46,201 nt of DNA from NCBI GenBank assembly GCA_964583605.1, contig CAZOWL010000023.1, positions 1-46,201 of the forward strand, written 5' to 3'. Shown in pieces: positions 7,858 through 16,242 of the stretch; positions within the stretch are counted from its first letter, which is position 1; each line of letters begins with the position of its first letter. Below the pieces are notes generated by a model, which ran no database searches, had not been told where the DNA came from, and worked only from the letters and a program-made list of their open reading frames with translations. The DNA comes from CAZOWL01 sp964583605. Its GTDB lineage: Bacteria > Pseudomonadota > Gammaproteobacteria > Chromatiales > Chromatiaceae. The position numbers were made by a program, and so were the translations under genes.

Positions 7858-10498
7858 CCTGGAATACCAAGCGCGCGTGCTGGCGCGGCTCGACGACTAC
7901 CTGACCGAGCTGTCGTCGCAGAAGGCGAAGGCGAACAAGATCATCGCCGCCAACGCCGATGAGACGGACCCGGACCTGATTCGCGAGGTTCCGGACTTCC
8001 CGGCCAAGACCTGGCGCGCCCTGCGCGAGGCGGGCAAGCTGCCGCCGAGCCGCGTGAACATCCCCTATTCGCCGCGCAAGGACGGCATCGGCCGCGATGT
8101 GCCGAACGTCGTGCTCAAGGTCCCCACCGGCGGCGGCAAGACCTATCTGGCGGTCTCGGCGCTATCGCGCATCTTTGGGCGCTATCTGGGTAAGAGCACC
8201 GGCTTCGTCCTCTGGATCGTGCCGAATGAGGCCATCTACAGCCAGACCAAGCGGCAGCTTCAGGAGCGGCAGCACCCCTACCGGCAGATGCTCGACGTGC
8301 TGTCCGGCAATCGCACGCTGCTGATGGAGAAGACCGACAAGCTGAGCGCACGGGATGTGGAGGAGCAGCTTTGCGTCATGCTGCTCATGCTGCCTTCGGC
8401 GAACCGACGGGACAAGGAGACACTCAAGCTGTTTCAGGACCGCGGCGACGTGCACGGGTTCTTTCCGGCCGAGGGCGATCAGGAGGCGCATCGGGCCTTG
8501 CTCAAGCGCGTGCCAAATCTTCGCGCCTACACGCCCAAGGCAGGCGACCTGTCGCTGTGGCCGATGGTCAAGGACTCGCTCGGCAACGCCCTGCGACTGA
8601 TCCGGCCCGTGGTGGTGCTGGACGAGGGCCACAAGGCCATTTCCGAACTCGCTTTCAAGACCCTTTACGGTTTCAACCCGAGCTTCGTCATGGAGCTGAC
8701 GGCGACGCCGAAGGACGTGCAGGCCCGCGGCGGGAAGAACCCGAGGGCGGCGAGGCCCGCCAACGTATTGGTGGAGGTGTCGGGCCTGGACCTGGATCGC
8801 GAAGGCATGATCAAGATGCCGCTGAACCTGGAGCCCCGCGCCGGCACCGACTGGCGCAACACGCTGGCCACCGCGCTGGATCGGCTGAATCGGCTCGATG
8901 CCGAGTCGGGGCGGTTCCGCGCCGAGTCCGGTCGCTACATCCGGCCGATCCTGCTGGTACAGGCCGAGCGCACCGGCAGCGAACAGCGCGACGGCGCCCA
9001 CATCCATGCACTGGACGTGAAGGACTGGCTGCTTGCCGCCGGCCTCGACGAGGCCGAGATCGCGATCAAGACCGCCGACACCAACGATTTGGCGCAGCCC
9101 GAGAACCTGGACTTGCTGTCGCCCACCAACCGGGTGCGGGCCATCATCACCAAGCAGGCGCTACAGGAGGGCTGGGACTGCCCCTTCGCCTATGTGCTCT
9201 GCTCCCTTGCCGCGAGCCATAACCGGAGCGCGCTGACGCAGTTGATCGGGCGCATCCTGCGGCAGCCCCAGGCGCAGAAGACCGGCGTCCCGGCCTTGGA
9301 CGAGTGCTATGTGGTGACCCATCACGCGGACACGGCCGCTGTCGTCGAGGACATCAAGTCCGGGCTGGAGCGCGACGGGCTGTCCGACCTGGTGAAGGAG
9401 ATTCGCGTTGCCGACGAGAGCGGCGGGGACGGCTCCAATGGGCCGCGCACGATACAGCGGCGACCGGCACTTGCGGCGACCGACATCTATCTCCCCCAGG
9501 TGCTCTCAGTCGCGGACGGCGTGGTCCGGAGTCTGGACTACGAGCAGGACATCCTGTTCGGGCTGGATTGGAGCGGGTTGGATCTCGCGCCGCTGATCGA
9601 CAGCATACCGGACAACCTGCACGCGACAGAACGCCAGATGCAGCGTATCCGCCTTGCCGAACCCGCAAGCCCGCACGGAGAGCGCTTCGTCGCAGAGATC
9701 GGCAACGCCACCGGCGAGATCGCGGCCTTCGATCCGGCGTATGCGGTGAGAATGATCACCGACATCGTGCCGAACCCTTGGATCGGGCGGGAGATCGTCG
9801 GTACGCTGCTGGATGGTCTCCACGCACGCGGTTTCGCCGATGGCAAGCTGGGCGAGCACGCGGGCTACCTGGTGCAGGAATTGCGCAAGTGGCTCGATGA
9901 ACAGCGCGACCGCCTCGCCGAGGCGCATTTTCGGGCCGAGGTCGCGGCGGGCCACATCCAGTTCCGGCTGCGCACGGATCGGCACAACTGGCGCATGCCG
10001 CCAACCTCGCTGACCTACGAGCCCGCGAACGCCGAGCAACTGGTCGGCAGCGACGGCGGCCCGCTGCAACGCAGCCTCTTCGCGCCGATCTACAAGCGGG
10101 AGCTGAACGAGCTGGAGCGCGAAGTTGCCGTCTATCTGGACGCCGAGAAATCGCTGACCTGGTGGCACCGGAACGTCGCACGAAGCCAATACGCCGTGCA
10201 GGGCTGGCGGCGGGAGCGCATCTACCCGGATTTCCTCTTTGCCGTGCTGCCGCCCGCAAAGGGGTATCCCGGCAATCGGGTCCTCGTGCTGGAACTGAAG
10301 GGCGAGCATCTGTCCGGCAACCCGGACACCGAGTACAAGAAGGAGGTGCTTGCGCTGCTGACCGAGGCATTCCAGGTCGGTCACGTCCACCGTGTCGGCG
10401 AGCTGGAACTTGTTGGCGGCGACGGCACTCGCGTTGAGTGCGACCTTGTGCTCGCAACCGAGTGGCAAGCGCGCCTAGCGGAAAAACTCAAAGGGTAG
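7844..10498 (+). CDS. res: Type III-like restriction enzyme Res subunit (SF2 helicase-nuclease)
   Basis: An 884-residue protein. ATG 7844 is preceded by GGAAGGA, so the upstream in-frame extension is not used. The helicase core has PTGGGKT (Walker A, residues 94-100), LDEGHK (Walker B, about 259-264), LTATPKD (motif III, about 285) and a later QLIGRILRQPQ segment (motif VI, R-x-x-R type). Near the C-terminus YPDFLF (about 795) followed by VLVLELKGE (about 815) forms a PD-(D/E)xK nuclease motif. Together with Mod it should form an ATP-dependent restriction complex. It overlaps the toxin gene by 14 bases, so its translation is coupled to the toxin. All key motifs are present and it looks functional. 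Confidence 0.92.
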   Translation: MPLRDLEYQARVLARLDDYLTELSSQKAKANKIIAANADETDPDLIREVPDFPAKTWRALREAGKLPPSRVNIPYSPRKDGIGRDVPNVVLKVPTGGGKTYLAVSALSRIFGRYLGKSTGFVLWIVPNEAIYSQTKRQLQERQHPYRQMLDVLSGNRTLLMEKTDKLSARDVEEQLCVMLLMLPSANRRDKETLKLFQDRGDVHGFFPAEGDQEAHRALLKRVPNLRAYTPKAGDLSLWPMVKDSLGNALRLIRPVVVLDEGHKAISELAFKTLYGFNPSFVMELTATPKDVQARGGKNPRAARPANVLVEVSGLDLDREGMIKMPLNLEPRAGTDWRNTLATALDRLNRLDAESGRFRAESGRYIRPILLVQAERTGSEQRDGAHIHALDVKDWLLAAGLDEAEIAIKTADTNDLAQPENLDLLSPTNRVRAIITKQALQEGWDCPFAYVLCSLAASHNRSALTQLIGRILRQPQAQKTGVPALDECYVVTHHADTAAVVEDIKSGLERDGLSDLVKEIRVADESGGDGSNGPRTIQRRPALAATDIYLPQVLSVADGVVRSLDYEQDILFGLDWSGLDLAPLIDSIPDNLHATERQMQRIRLAEPASPHGERFVAEIGNATGEIAAFDPAYAVRMITDIVPNPWIGREIVGTLLDGLHARGFADGKLGEHAGYLVQELRKWLDEQRDRLAEAHFRAEVAAGHIQFRLRTDRHNWRMPPTSLTYEPANAEQLVGSDGGPLQRSLFAPIYKRELNELEREVAVYLDAEKSLTWWHRNVARSQYAVQGWRRERIYPDFLFAVLPPAKGYPGNRVLVLELKGEHLSGNPDTEYKKEVLALLTEAFQVGHVHRVGELELVGGDGTRVECDLVLATEWQARLAEKLKG

Positions 10499-10873
10499 CG
10501 TGGTGACCATCTCGGCAGAACGATCGCATCGCCCCGAGTTCAAAGATTCGGCGGAGCGACCCTTGAAGCCACTAACCCTTCAATCGCCTGGCCGCCGCTG
10601 GTGCTTGACGTGTAAGGCAGTCACCGGCCCACACCTCGCTGACCCCATCGCCCTTGATCCCCTGCGAGCCGCGCCCTGACTGGATCGAGGCGACATGCAC
10701 GCCGCGAGTACGTTAGGTGCATCCTGTTGGCATAGCCTTGCATGCAGACGCATTCGCCTATCGCGCTATAAGTCCCATTTATTGGTATGCGTTTGTCCAT
10801 GAGCCCGATTTATCGTCGCCGCATGACGCTCGCATAGGGTTGGCGGCCATCGATCGCTGCCCGCATCGTCAAC
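10499..10873. other. Intergenic region after res
   Basis: About 375 bases with no gene that I can support. It holds the right copy of the 37-base repeat (10714-10750). The 20 bases 10698-10717 also recur with one mismatch at 11231-11250, beside the ParB-like fragment. No clear hairpin terminator follows res. Confidence 0.5.
10714..10750 (+). repeat. Imperfect direct repeat, right copy
   Basis: Matches 4387-4423 in the same orientation at 33 of 37 positions. The segment just left of it (10698-10717) is repeated once more at 11231-11250 with one mismatch. Pieces of the core also recur in inverse orientation near 11255-11275 (ATGCAA/GCTATGCC). The three-way repetition around the restriction operon suggests repeated recombination at this site. 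Confidence 0.6.
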
Positions 10874-11254
10874 GTGCCATCACTGCTTCTCGCTGAGCAT
10901 GCCGAGAACGCGATCCGCAAGGACTTCACGCCGTCAGAGCGCGTGGCCATTGGAAGGGCTATCGAGGAAGAGATCGGCGACAGGCGCGGAAGTAACCAGT
11001 ACCAGACGAAAGAGGATGTGGAAAATTTTCCACAAGCAGAAGGCAAGAAAACCCGCCAGGTAGCCGCCGAGCTTGCCGGCTTCGGCAACGAGACAACCTA
11101 CCGCCAAGCCAAAACCGTCGTCGACAACGCCGAGCCTGAGCTTATCGAGGCCATGGATCGCGGCGAGGTGGCGACCCTATCGTCCGCCGATCTCTGCGAG
11201 GCCCTACTGAGCCAGAACCGAGCCACCGATCACGCCGCGAGTACGATAGGCTGA
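10874..11254 (+). pseudogene. ParB-like protein fragment
   Basis: A 126-residue frame from GTG resembling the central part of ParB-like/DNA-modification-linked proteins: an IRKDFTPSERVAIGRAIEEEI segment, then KKTRQVAAELAGFGNETTYRQAKTVVDNAEPELIEAMDRGEVA, which is the helix-turn-helix and linker. The N-terminal ParB nuclease-like domain that should precede it is missing and the usual C-terminal part is cut short. It ends 'DHAASTIG' inside the repeated 20-base sequence 11231-11250, so a recombination junction probably removed the rest. It is likely a non-functional relic of the element's partition or regulation module. Confidence 0.55.
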
Positions 11255-11490
11255 TGCACCGACATGCAAGCTATGCCTGATCGGCCGTGCCTATCTTCAC
11301 GGATCGTGTCTGCATGTCGATGCCAGTCACGGCGCGTGCTCGCGATTGGTGGCGAGGTAGAGGGCTGGTGCCTCCACTAAGCCCCTCCCTTGCGGCGACC
11401 CAAACCAGCGAAATCCATCCGCTTGGTGACATAGTGGTGACACGGCCTGGAGCCTGCTTTGGGTGATTCGGCCTAACCGCATGTTTTTAT

Positions 11491-11566
11491 TGGAGCTGGC
11501 GGACGGATTCGAACCGACGACCTGCTGATTACAAATCAGCTGCTCTGCCAACTGAGCTACGCCAGC
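11491..11566 (-). tRNA. tRNA-Thr (anticodon UGU)
   Basis: On the minus strand the 76 bases fold as a standard tRNA. The 7-bp acceptor stem GCTGGCG pairs with CGCCAGC. The D-arm contains AGCTCAGTTGGC. The anticodon stem GCTGA/TCAGC encloses the loop TTTGTAA with anticodon TGT. The T-arm contains GGTTCGAATCC. The discriminator is U, with CCA encoded. Its 3' end faces the left part of the window, where the integrated element lies; tRNA 3' ends are favourite integration sites. Confidence 0.97.
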
Positions 11567-11908
11567 TAGGGGAAGGGGTGGCTCGGGCGCGGGGCTAACG
11601 GAGAGGCGGCTCCCCAGGTCGCTCGGCCTTTCGGCAACACAGATGTTATTGGATGTGACCGGCGGAGACAATGCTCGCTGGGGCGCTGATCGTCCATTGG
11701 CACTGCGTGCCGGATCGCGCGTCAGCGAGGCTTTTTTCGTGGCGGTCTCGCGCTAACCTTGCCCGGCGGGCCACAAGGATCGATGCGAGCCAAGCTACGA
11801 CTTCGCAGCACATTGGCCGCGCAATACGCGGAGCGCAGCGACCAGCGGGCTTGGCCTGCGGCCTGCCTGCGCATGCATTGGCATTCATGCCGGAAGAACT
11901 ACCCCGAT
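11567..11908. other. Intergenic region, upstream of the tRNA and downstream of the anchored protein
   Basis: About 340 bases with no supported gene. It must hold the promoter of the minus-strand tRNA. Open frames here on both strands have unnatural composition and no ribosome binding sites. Confidence 0.5.
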
Positions 11909-12598
11909 TCACGCCTCCGGCGCCGCCGGGCTCGCGCTCAGCAGCGGCATTCGTAGGCACTCGAACTCCGAGGGATTGACGTACTGGATGACGACGCGGC
12001 CCTGGGGGTCGCGCGCGAGATCCAAGCCTCGGCTCGGGTATAGCCAGTGAACGATGCCGCTCGGCTCGGTGAGACGCTCCGTTGGCTCGCCGAAGCGGTC
12101 TTCCAACAGGCTGGGATCGAGACGCGCCATCGGCAGATAGGTGATGTGGGCGATTTGGAGCCCGCGCAACATCGCCTCGTCAGTTGGCGCGACTGTCACC
12201 TTCTGCGTGCCGTCTCCGAGTCGGCTGATCCGCCGGCCCCGATCAAACATAGCGCTGAGCATGTCCTGACTAGAAGACAAGGTGAGCACGATGTCGGCGC
12301 GCAGACCATTCAGGTAGACCTGATCGAAAAAGACCTCCAGCGCGAAGCGTCTCTCGGCGCGCTCAGGTCCTGCGAACAGCGTGGCTTTCCCTGACGCGCC
12401 AAACGCTTGCTCGACGTCGGTCAGCGTCGTTTCGCCGAGCGTGAAGCCGAATACCTGTAGCCGGCCGAGCGGGTCCAGCGATGTCCGCCACGGGAGCCGT
12501 GCGTCGCGATCGTCAACTGGCTCGGGGAGCAGTAACCACAGGCCGGCCCCGCCAAGCAAGGCGGCAGACAGCACGAGCACGATCATCCTGCGATCCAT
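11909..12598 (-). CDS. Membrane-anchored hypothetical protein
   Basis: A 229-residue protein. The start at 12598 is fixed by GGAGGAG about 8 bases upstream and by the N-terminal anchor MDRRMIVLVLSAALLGGAGLWLLL. The frame stays open upstream through the 121-bp repeat, but that part is not needed. After the single membrane segment comes a periplasmic domain with LQVFGFTLGETTLTDVEQAFG, and later RFGEPTERL and IVHWLYPSRGLDL. This pattern of 'FG.TLG.T...V...FG' motifs is seen in exported proteins that track SmpA/OmlA-like folds, so a distant BamE-like fold is possible. The function is unknown. It has no operon partner. Confidence 0.75.
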   Translation of the reverse strand: MDRRMIVLVLSAALLGGAGLWLLLPEPVDDRDARLPWRTSLDPLGRLQVFGFTLGETTLTDVEQAFGASGKATLFAGPERAERRFALEVFFDQVYLNGLRADIVLTLSSSQDMLSAMFDRGRRISRLGDGTQKVTVAPTDEAMLRGLQIAHITYLPMARLDPSLLEDRFGEPTERLTEPSGIVHWLYPSRGLDLARDPQGRVVIQYVNPSEFECLRMPLLSASPAAPEA

Positions 12599-12668
12599 TG
12601 TGGCAACTCCTCCGTGGAGATGCTGAGCGGCATCGCGTCGCACGCAACCTCGAGTGACGACAGCGCTA

Positions 12669-12789
12669 ACGATCATGGGGCGAGGCGAGCCACCCCGGAC
12701 GATGAAACGTCGTCTCGCCCCTGACCGTTCCCTCACCCCAACCCTCTCCCAGAGGGCGAGGGGGCGAACGTGCTTCGCGAATTTCATGG
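12669..12789. repeat. 121-bp palindromic repeat, copy 1
   Basis: Exactly 121 bases, flanked by TA on each side (12667-12668 and 12790-12791). It differs from copy 3 at 5 positions by eye. Internal structure: a long inverted repeat (arms of about 20 bases around GGGGCGAGGCGA and its complement), a second hairpin CCCTCTCCC/GGGCGAGGG, and a third GCGAA/TTCGC. It is open on the minus strand (frame beginning MKFAKHVRPLALWERVG) and lies 71 bases upstream of the membrane-anchored gene's start, so it could affect that gene's transcript leader. Confidence 0.9.
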
Positions 12790-12896
12790 TAAGGAACGAT
12801 GCCCAAGAATGCGACCGCCATACGGCGGATGAGCGCAGGGACATCCACCGACGCCGCTAGTGGACTGCACGTCGTTTGTCCACGCTGTGTCGCGTT

Positions 12897-13292
12897 TCAG
12901 TAGCTCTTGAACGGTTCCGGACGGATGATCATCAGCCCGGCGACGACATGTCGACCCTCGGCCACCAGGATGTTATAGGTCCGACACGCCGCACCGGTGT
13001 CCATGATCTCGATACCGATGCCGCGTCGCATGAGGATCGAGAGATGAGCCGGATCGGGGAAGATCTGGTAGCGCCCGGTCCCAAGCACTACGACCTGGGG
13101 GGAAAAGGCAAGCAGCTCGCCTAAGTGATCCTCCGCAAGGTCCTCGGTGGCTTCCGGTCCCCAGCCGCCACGTACCTGCGCGGGCGTCACGATCAACCCC
13201 TGGCGATAGACTCGGCCAGCGATATGGATCGCCCCGGGTTCGTAGCCCTCAATGAGGTAGCCGGGGGCCGCGTCGGCTTCGGAGAACTTCAT
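12897..13292 (-). CDS. Mth938-like (DUF498/NDUFAF3 family) protein
   Basis: A 131-residue protein beginning MKFSEADAAPGYLIEGYEPGAIHIAGRVYRQGLIVTP, the usual start for this family, so the start is set at 13292 and the longer upstream frame is ignored. The single domain has the family pattern: G.I.I....Y..SLIVTP near residue 35, then AFSPQVVVLGTGRYQIFP and a GIGIEIMDTGAACRTYNILVAEGRHVVAGLM C-terminal part. Eukaryotic relatives help assemble respiratory complex I; the bacterial role is unclear. It is a monocistronic gene convergent with nothing and divergent from alaC. Confidence 0.85.
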   Translation of the reverse strand: MKFSEADAAPGYLIEGYEPGAIHIAGRVYRQGLIVTPAQVRGGWGPEATEDLAEDHLGELLAFSPQVVVLGTGRYQIFPDPAHLSILMRRGIGIEIMDTGAACRTYNILVAEGRHVVAGLMIIRPEPFKSY

Positions 13293-13656
13293 CGGCGCAA
13301 CATAACCGATCGAAAAGTTGCCCGACAACCGCGCGCAGGCCGGGGGGATTATGAGACTCGCCAACGCCGGCCGGAATCGGAACCAGGTTCGACTAGCGCG
13401 CACGGGCGGCGGTGTCTTGGCGACGCACCTGACCCGTGCTCCCCGCACGGCGCGTCCTAGGCCCTTGCTCGAACCGGAAAAGAGCCGCCGGCTGGCGGCT
13501 GGCTTCTAGCTGCTCGTTCTGGGTTAAGGCCAGGGGGACACAGCCATCGGCGTTTCCCGAGCCCATCCGTCGCGGGACGATTTCGCATAACCGCGGTGGG
13601 GCGTTACACTCATCTCTTCCTCCGTCGAAACAGTTCCATCCCCGTAAGAGGTCGTT
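13293..13656. other. Divergent intergenic region ahead of alaC
   Basis: About 364 bases containing the promoters of the Mth938-like gene (minus) and alaC (plus). A TACACT hexamer near 13604 could be a -10 element for alaC. A perfect 7-bp stem with a 4-base loop lies at 13483-13500; read on the minus strand it is followed by CTTTT, terminator-like, but no minus-strand gene feeds into it. Confidence 0.4.
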
Positions 13657-14859
13657 GTGGTCGCCCCAGATCTGAAGTTTCGCCGCATCGAGCGGTTGCC
13701 GCCCTATGTCTTCTCCATCGTCAATGAGTTGAAGGCCGGGGCGCGAGCCCGCGGTGAGGACATCATCGACTTCGGCATGGGTAACCCTGACCAACCAACG
13801 CCGAGTCATATCGTCAGCAAGCTCGTCGAGGTCGCCAGTCGCCGCGATACCCACCGCTACTCGGTATCCCGCGGTATCCCCCGCCTCCGGCGAGCGATCT
13901 GTCACTGGTATCGCGATCGCTATGACGTGGCGCTCGACCAGGACACCGAGGCCATCGTCACGATAGGCTCCAAGGAGGGGTTGGCCCATCTGGCACTCGC
14001 GACGATGGACGCCGGAGATACCGTTTTGGTGCCCAACCCCGCCTACCCCATTCACCCCTATGGCTTTATCATCGCCGGGGCCGACGTACGCCACGTGAAG
14101 CTCGTACCTGGGGTGGATTTCTTCGAGGAGCTGCGCCGGGCGATTCATGAATCTTGGCCGAAGCCCAAGATGCTGGTCATGAATTTTCCAGGCAATCCGA
14201 CGACGCAGTGCGTGGAGCTGGATTTCTTCCAGCGCGTCGTGGAGATCGCGCGCGAGCACGGTATCTGGGTGGTACACGACCTGGCCTATGCCGATATCGT
14301 CTTCGACGGTTACAAGGCGCCCTCCATCTTGCAGGTGCCCGGCGCCAAGGAGATCGCCGTCGAGTGCTTCTCGTTGTCGAAGAGCTACAACATGCCCGGT
14401 TGGCGAATCGGCTTCGTCTGCGGCAACAGTGCGCTCGTCGGGGCCCTGGCGCGGATCAAGTCTTACCTGGACTACGGGACCTTTACACCGATCCAGGTCG
14501 CCGCCATCGCCGCCCTGGAAGGTCCGCAGGATTGTGTACAGACGATTCAGGCGCAGTACCAACGTCGCCGTGACTGCCTATGCGATGGCCTGAATCGCTG
14601 CGGTTGGCGGATCGAGAAGCCGAAGGCGACGATGTTCGTCTGGGCACCGATCCCGGAGCCCTACCGGGATATGGGCTCGCTTGAATTCTCGAAGAAGCTG
14701 CTCCGGGAGGCCAAGGCCGCCGTTTCGCCCGGCATCGGCTTCGGCGAGTATGGGGACACCCACGTGCGCTTCGCCCTCATCGAGAACGAGCATCGCACGC
14801 GGCAGGCGGTGCAGGGCATTCGCGATATGATCCGCCGCGACGAGCGCGCGGGTGCCTGA
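13657..14859 (+). CDS. alaC: Alanine transaminase (AlaC-type class I/II aminotransferase)
   Basis: A 400-residue PLP-dependent aminotransferase that makes alanine from pyruvate with glutamate as donor. Family text runs throughout: FSIVNELKAGARARGEDIIDFGMGNPDQPTP, SKEGLAHLALATMDAGD, NPAYPIHPYG, MNFPGNPTTQ, HDLAYADIVFDGY, and the PLP lysine in SLSKSYNMPGWRIGFVCGN. A C-terminal RFALIEN gives the carboxylate-binding Arg. The start is GTG 13657, with AGAGG upstream. The homoserine dehydrogenase gene follows after 40 bases in the same direction, an order common in proteobacteria. Confidence 0.95.
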   Translation: MVAPDLKFRRIERLPPYVFSIVNELKAGARARGEDIIDFGMGNPDQPTPSHIVSKLVEVASRRDTHRYSVSRGIPRLRRAICHWYRDRYDVALDQDTEAIVTIGSKEGLAHLALATMDAGDTVLVPNPAYPIHPYGFIIAGADVRHVKLVPGVDFFEELRRAIHESWPKPKMLVMNFPGNPTTQCVELDFFQRVVEIAREHGIWVVHDLAYADIVFDGYKAPSILQVPGAKEIAVECFSLSKSYNMPGWRIGFVCGNSALVGALARIKSYLDYGTFTPIQVAAIAALEGPQDCVQTIQAQYQRRRDCLCDGLNRCGWRIEKPKATMFVWAPIPEPYRDMGSLEFSKKLLREAKAAVSPGIGFGEYGDTHVRFALIENEHRTRQAVQGIRDMIRRDERAGA

Positions 14860-14899
14860 GTCCGTTCACCGCGACCCTTTTCATTAGGAGGAGCATGGC

Positions 14900-16216
14900 A
14901 TGGGACCCGTGAAGATCGGGCTATTGGGATTGGGCACTGTCGGCGGTGGCACCGTCACCGTATTGACCCGCAATGCCGCCGAGATCGCCCGCCGTGCCGG
15001 CCGCGGCATCCGCATCGCCCACGCGGCCGCGCGCGAGTACGACCCGACAAGGATGACTGGGCTCGAGCAGATCGAGCGCATCGGCACAGACGCCTTCGCC
15101 GTTGTCGATGATCCCGAGGTCGCGATCGTCATCGAGCTGATTGGCGGCTATTCCCAGGCCCGCGAGCTGGTGCTGCGTGCGATCGCCAATGGCAAGCATG
15201 TCGTCACGGCAAACAAGGCCCTGATCGCCTTGCACGGCAACGAGATCTTCGCGGCCGCCCAGGAACGCGGCGTGATGGTCGCCTTCGAGGCGGCCGTCGC
15301 CGGGGGGATCCCGATCATTAAGGCGGTTCGCGAAGGCCTCGCTGCCAACCATATCGAATGGATCGCCGGAATCATCAATGGCACGGGCAACTTCATCCTC
15401 ACCGAGATGCGCGACAAGGGGCGCAATTTCTCCGAGGTCCTTGGTGAGGCCCAAGCGCTCGGTTATGCCGAGGCCGACCCGACCTTCGACGTCGAGGGCA
15501 TCGATGCGGCCCACAAGCTGACAATCCTCGGCGCCATCGCGTTCGGTATCCCGCTGCAGTTCGATCGCACCTTCACCGAGGGCATCTCCCGCATCCAGGC
15601 CCAGGACGTGGCCTATGCCGCCGAGCTCGGCTATCGCATCAAGCACCTGGGGATCGCCCGGCGTGTCGCTGAGGGCATCGAGATGCGGGTGCATCCCACG
15701 CTGATCCCCCACCGACGGCTCATCGCGAATGTCGACGGGGTCATGAATGCGGTCCTTGTGAAAGGCGATGCCGTGGGGCCAACGCTCTACTACGGTGCCG
15801 GCGCCGGTGCCCTCCCGACGGCCTCCGCCGTGGTGGCCGATGTCGTCGATGTCGTCCGCGCCCTGACAACCGACCCGCACAACCGCGTTCCGCATCTCGC
15901 CTTCCAGCCAACCAAGCTCGCGGACATCCCCGTATTGCCGATGACAGAGGTCGAGACGGCCTACTATCTGCGCCTATCCGCACTCGACAAGCCGGGTGTG
16001 ATGGCCAAGGTGGCCGGCATCCTCGGCGAGCTCGGCATCAGCATCGAGGCAATCAAGCAGAAGGAGCCGGAGGAAGGTGCGACCCACGTCCCGCTCATCA
16101 TGCTGACACACCGCGTCCGCGAAGGCCGGATGGACGAGGCCATTGCGCGCATCGAGGCCTTGGAAGCGGTCAACGGCGAGGTCGTCCGCATCCGCATGGA
16201 GGGGCTGGCTGGCTGA
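14900..16216 (+). CDS. hom: Homoserine dehydrogenase
   Basis: A 438-residue enzyme converting aspartate semialdehyde to homoserine in threonine and methionine synthesis. The N-terminal Rossmann fold carries GLLGLGTVGGGTV. The catalytic region has the family signatures VVTANKALIALHG, FEAAVAGGIPIIKAVREGL, INGTGNFILTEM and EADPTFDVEGIDAAHKLTILG (the catalytic Lys lies in AAHKL). A C-terminal ACT domain (about residues 350-430, YYLRLSALDKPGVMAKVAGILGE) allows threonine feedback control. AGGAGG sits 8 bases before the ATG. It probably shares a transcript with alaC and the RpfE-like gene. Confidence 0.97.
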   Translation: MGPVKIGLLGLGTVGGGTVTVLTRNAAEIARRAGRGIRIAHAAAREYDPTRMTGLEQIERIGTDAFAVVDDPEVAIVIELIGGYSQARELVLRAIANGKHVVTANKALIALHGNEIFAAAQERGVMVAFEAAVAGGIPIIKAVREGLAANHIEWIAGIINGTGNFILTEMRDKGRNFSEVLGEAQALGYAEADPTFDVEGIDAAHKLTILGAIAFGIPLQFDRTFTEGISRIQAQDVAYAAELGYRIKHLGIARRVAEGIEMRVHPTLIPHRRLIANVDGVMNAVLVKGDAVGPTLYYGAGAGALPTASAVVADVVDVVRALTTDPHNRVPHLAFQPTKLADIPVLPMTEVETAYYLRLSALDKPGVMAKVAGILGELGISIEAIKQKEPEEGATHVPLIMLTHRVREGRMDEAIARIEALEAVNGEVVRIRMEGLAG

Positions 16217-16242
16217 AGGATCCGTCTTTGAGGGGCTCGACA

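Noticed and set aside
12669..12848. Protein frames encoded by the 121-bp repeat (MKFAKHVRPLALWERVG...) as a gene
   Set aside because: The same text occurs at all three copies because it is repeat DNA; it has no ribosome binding site and no independent domain.
13483..13500. Hairpin followed by CTTTT on the minus strand as a terminator
   Set aside because: No minus-strand gene lies upstream of it; alaC on the other side is on the plus strand.
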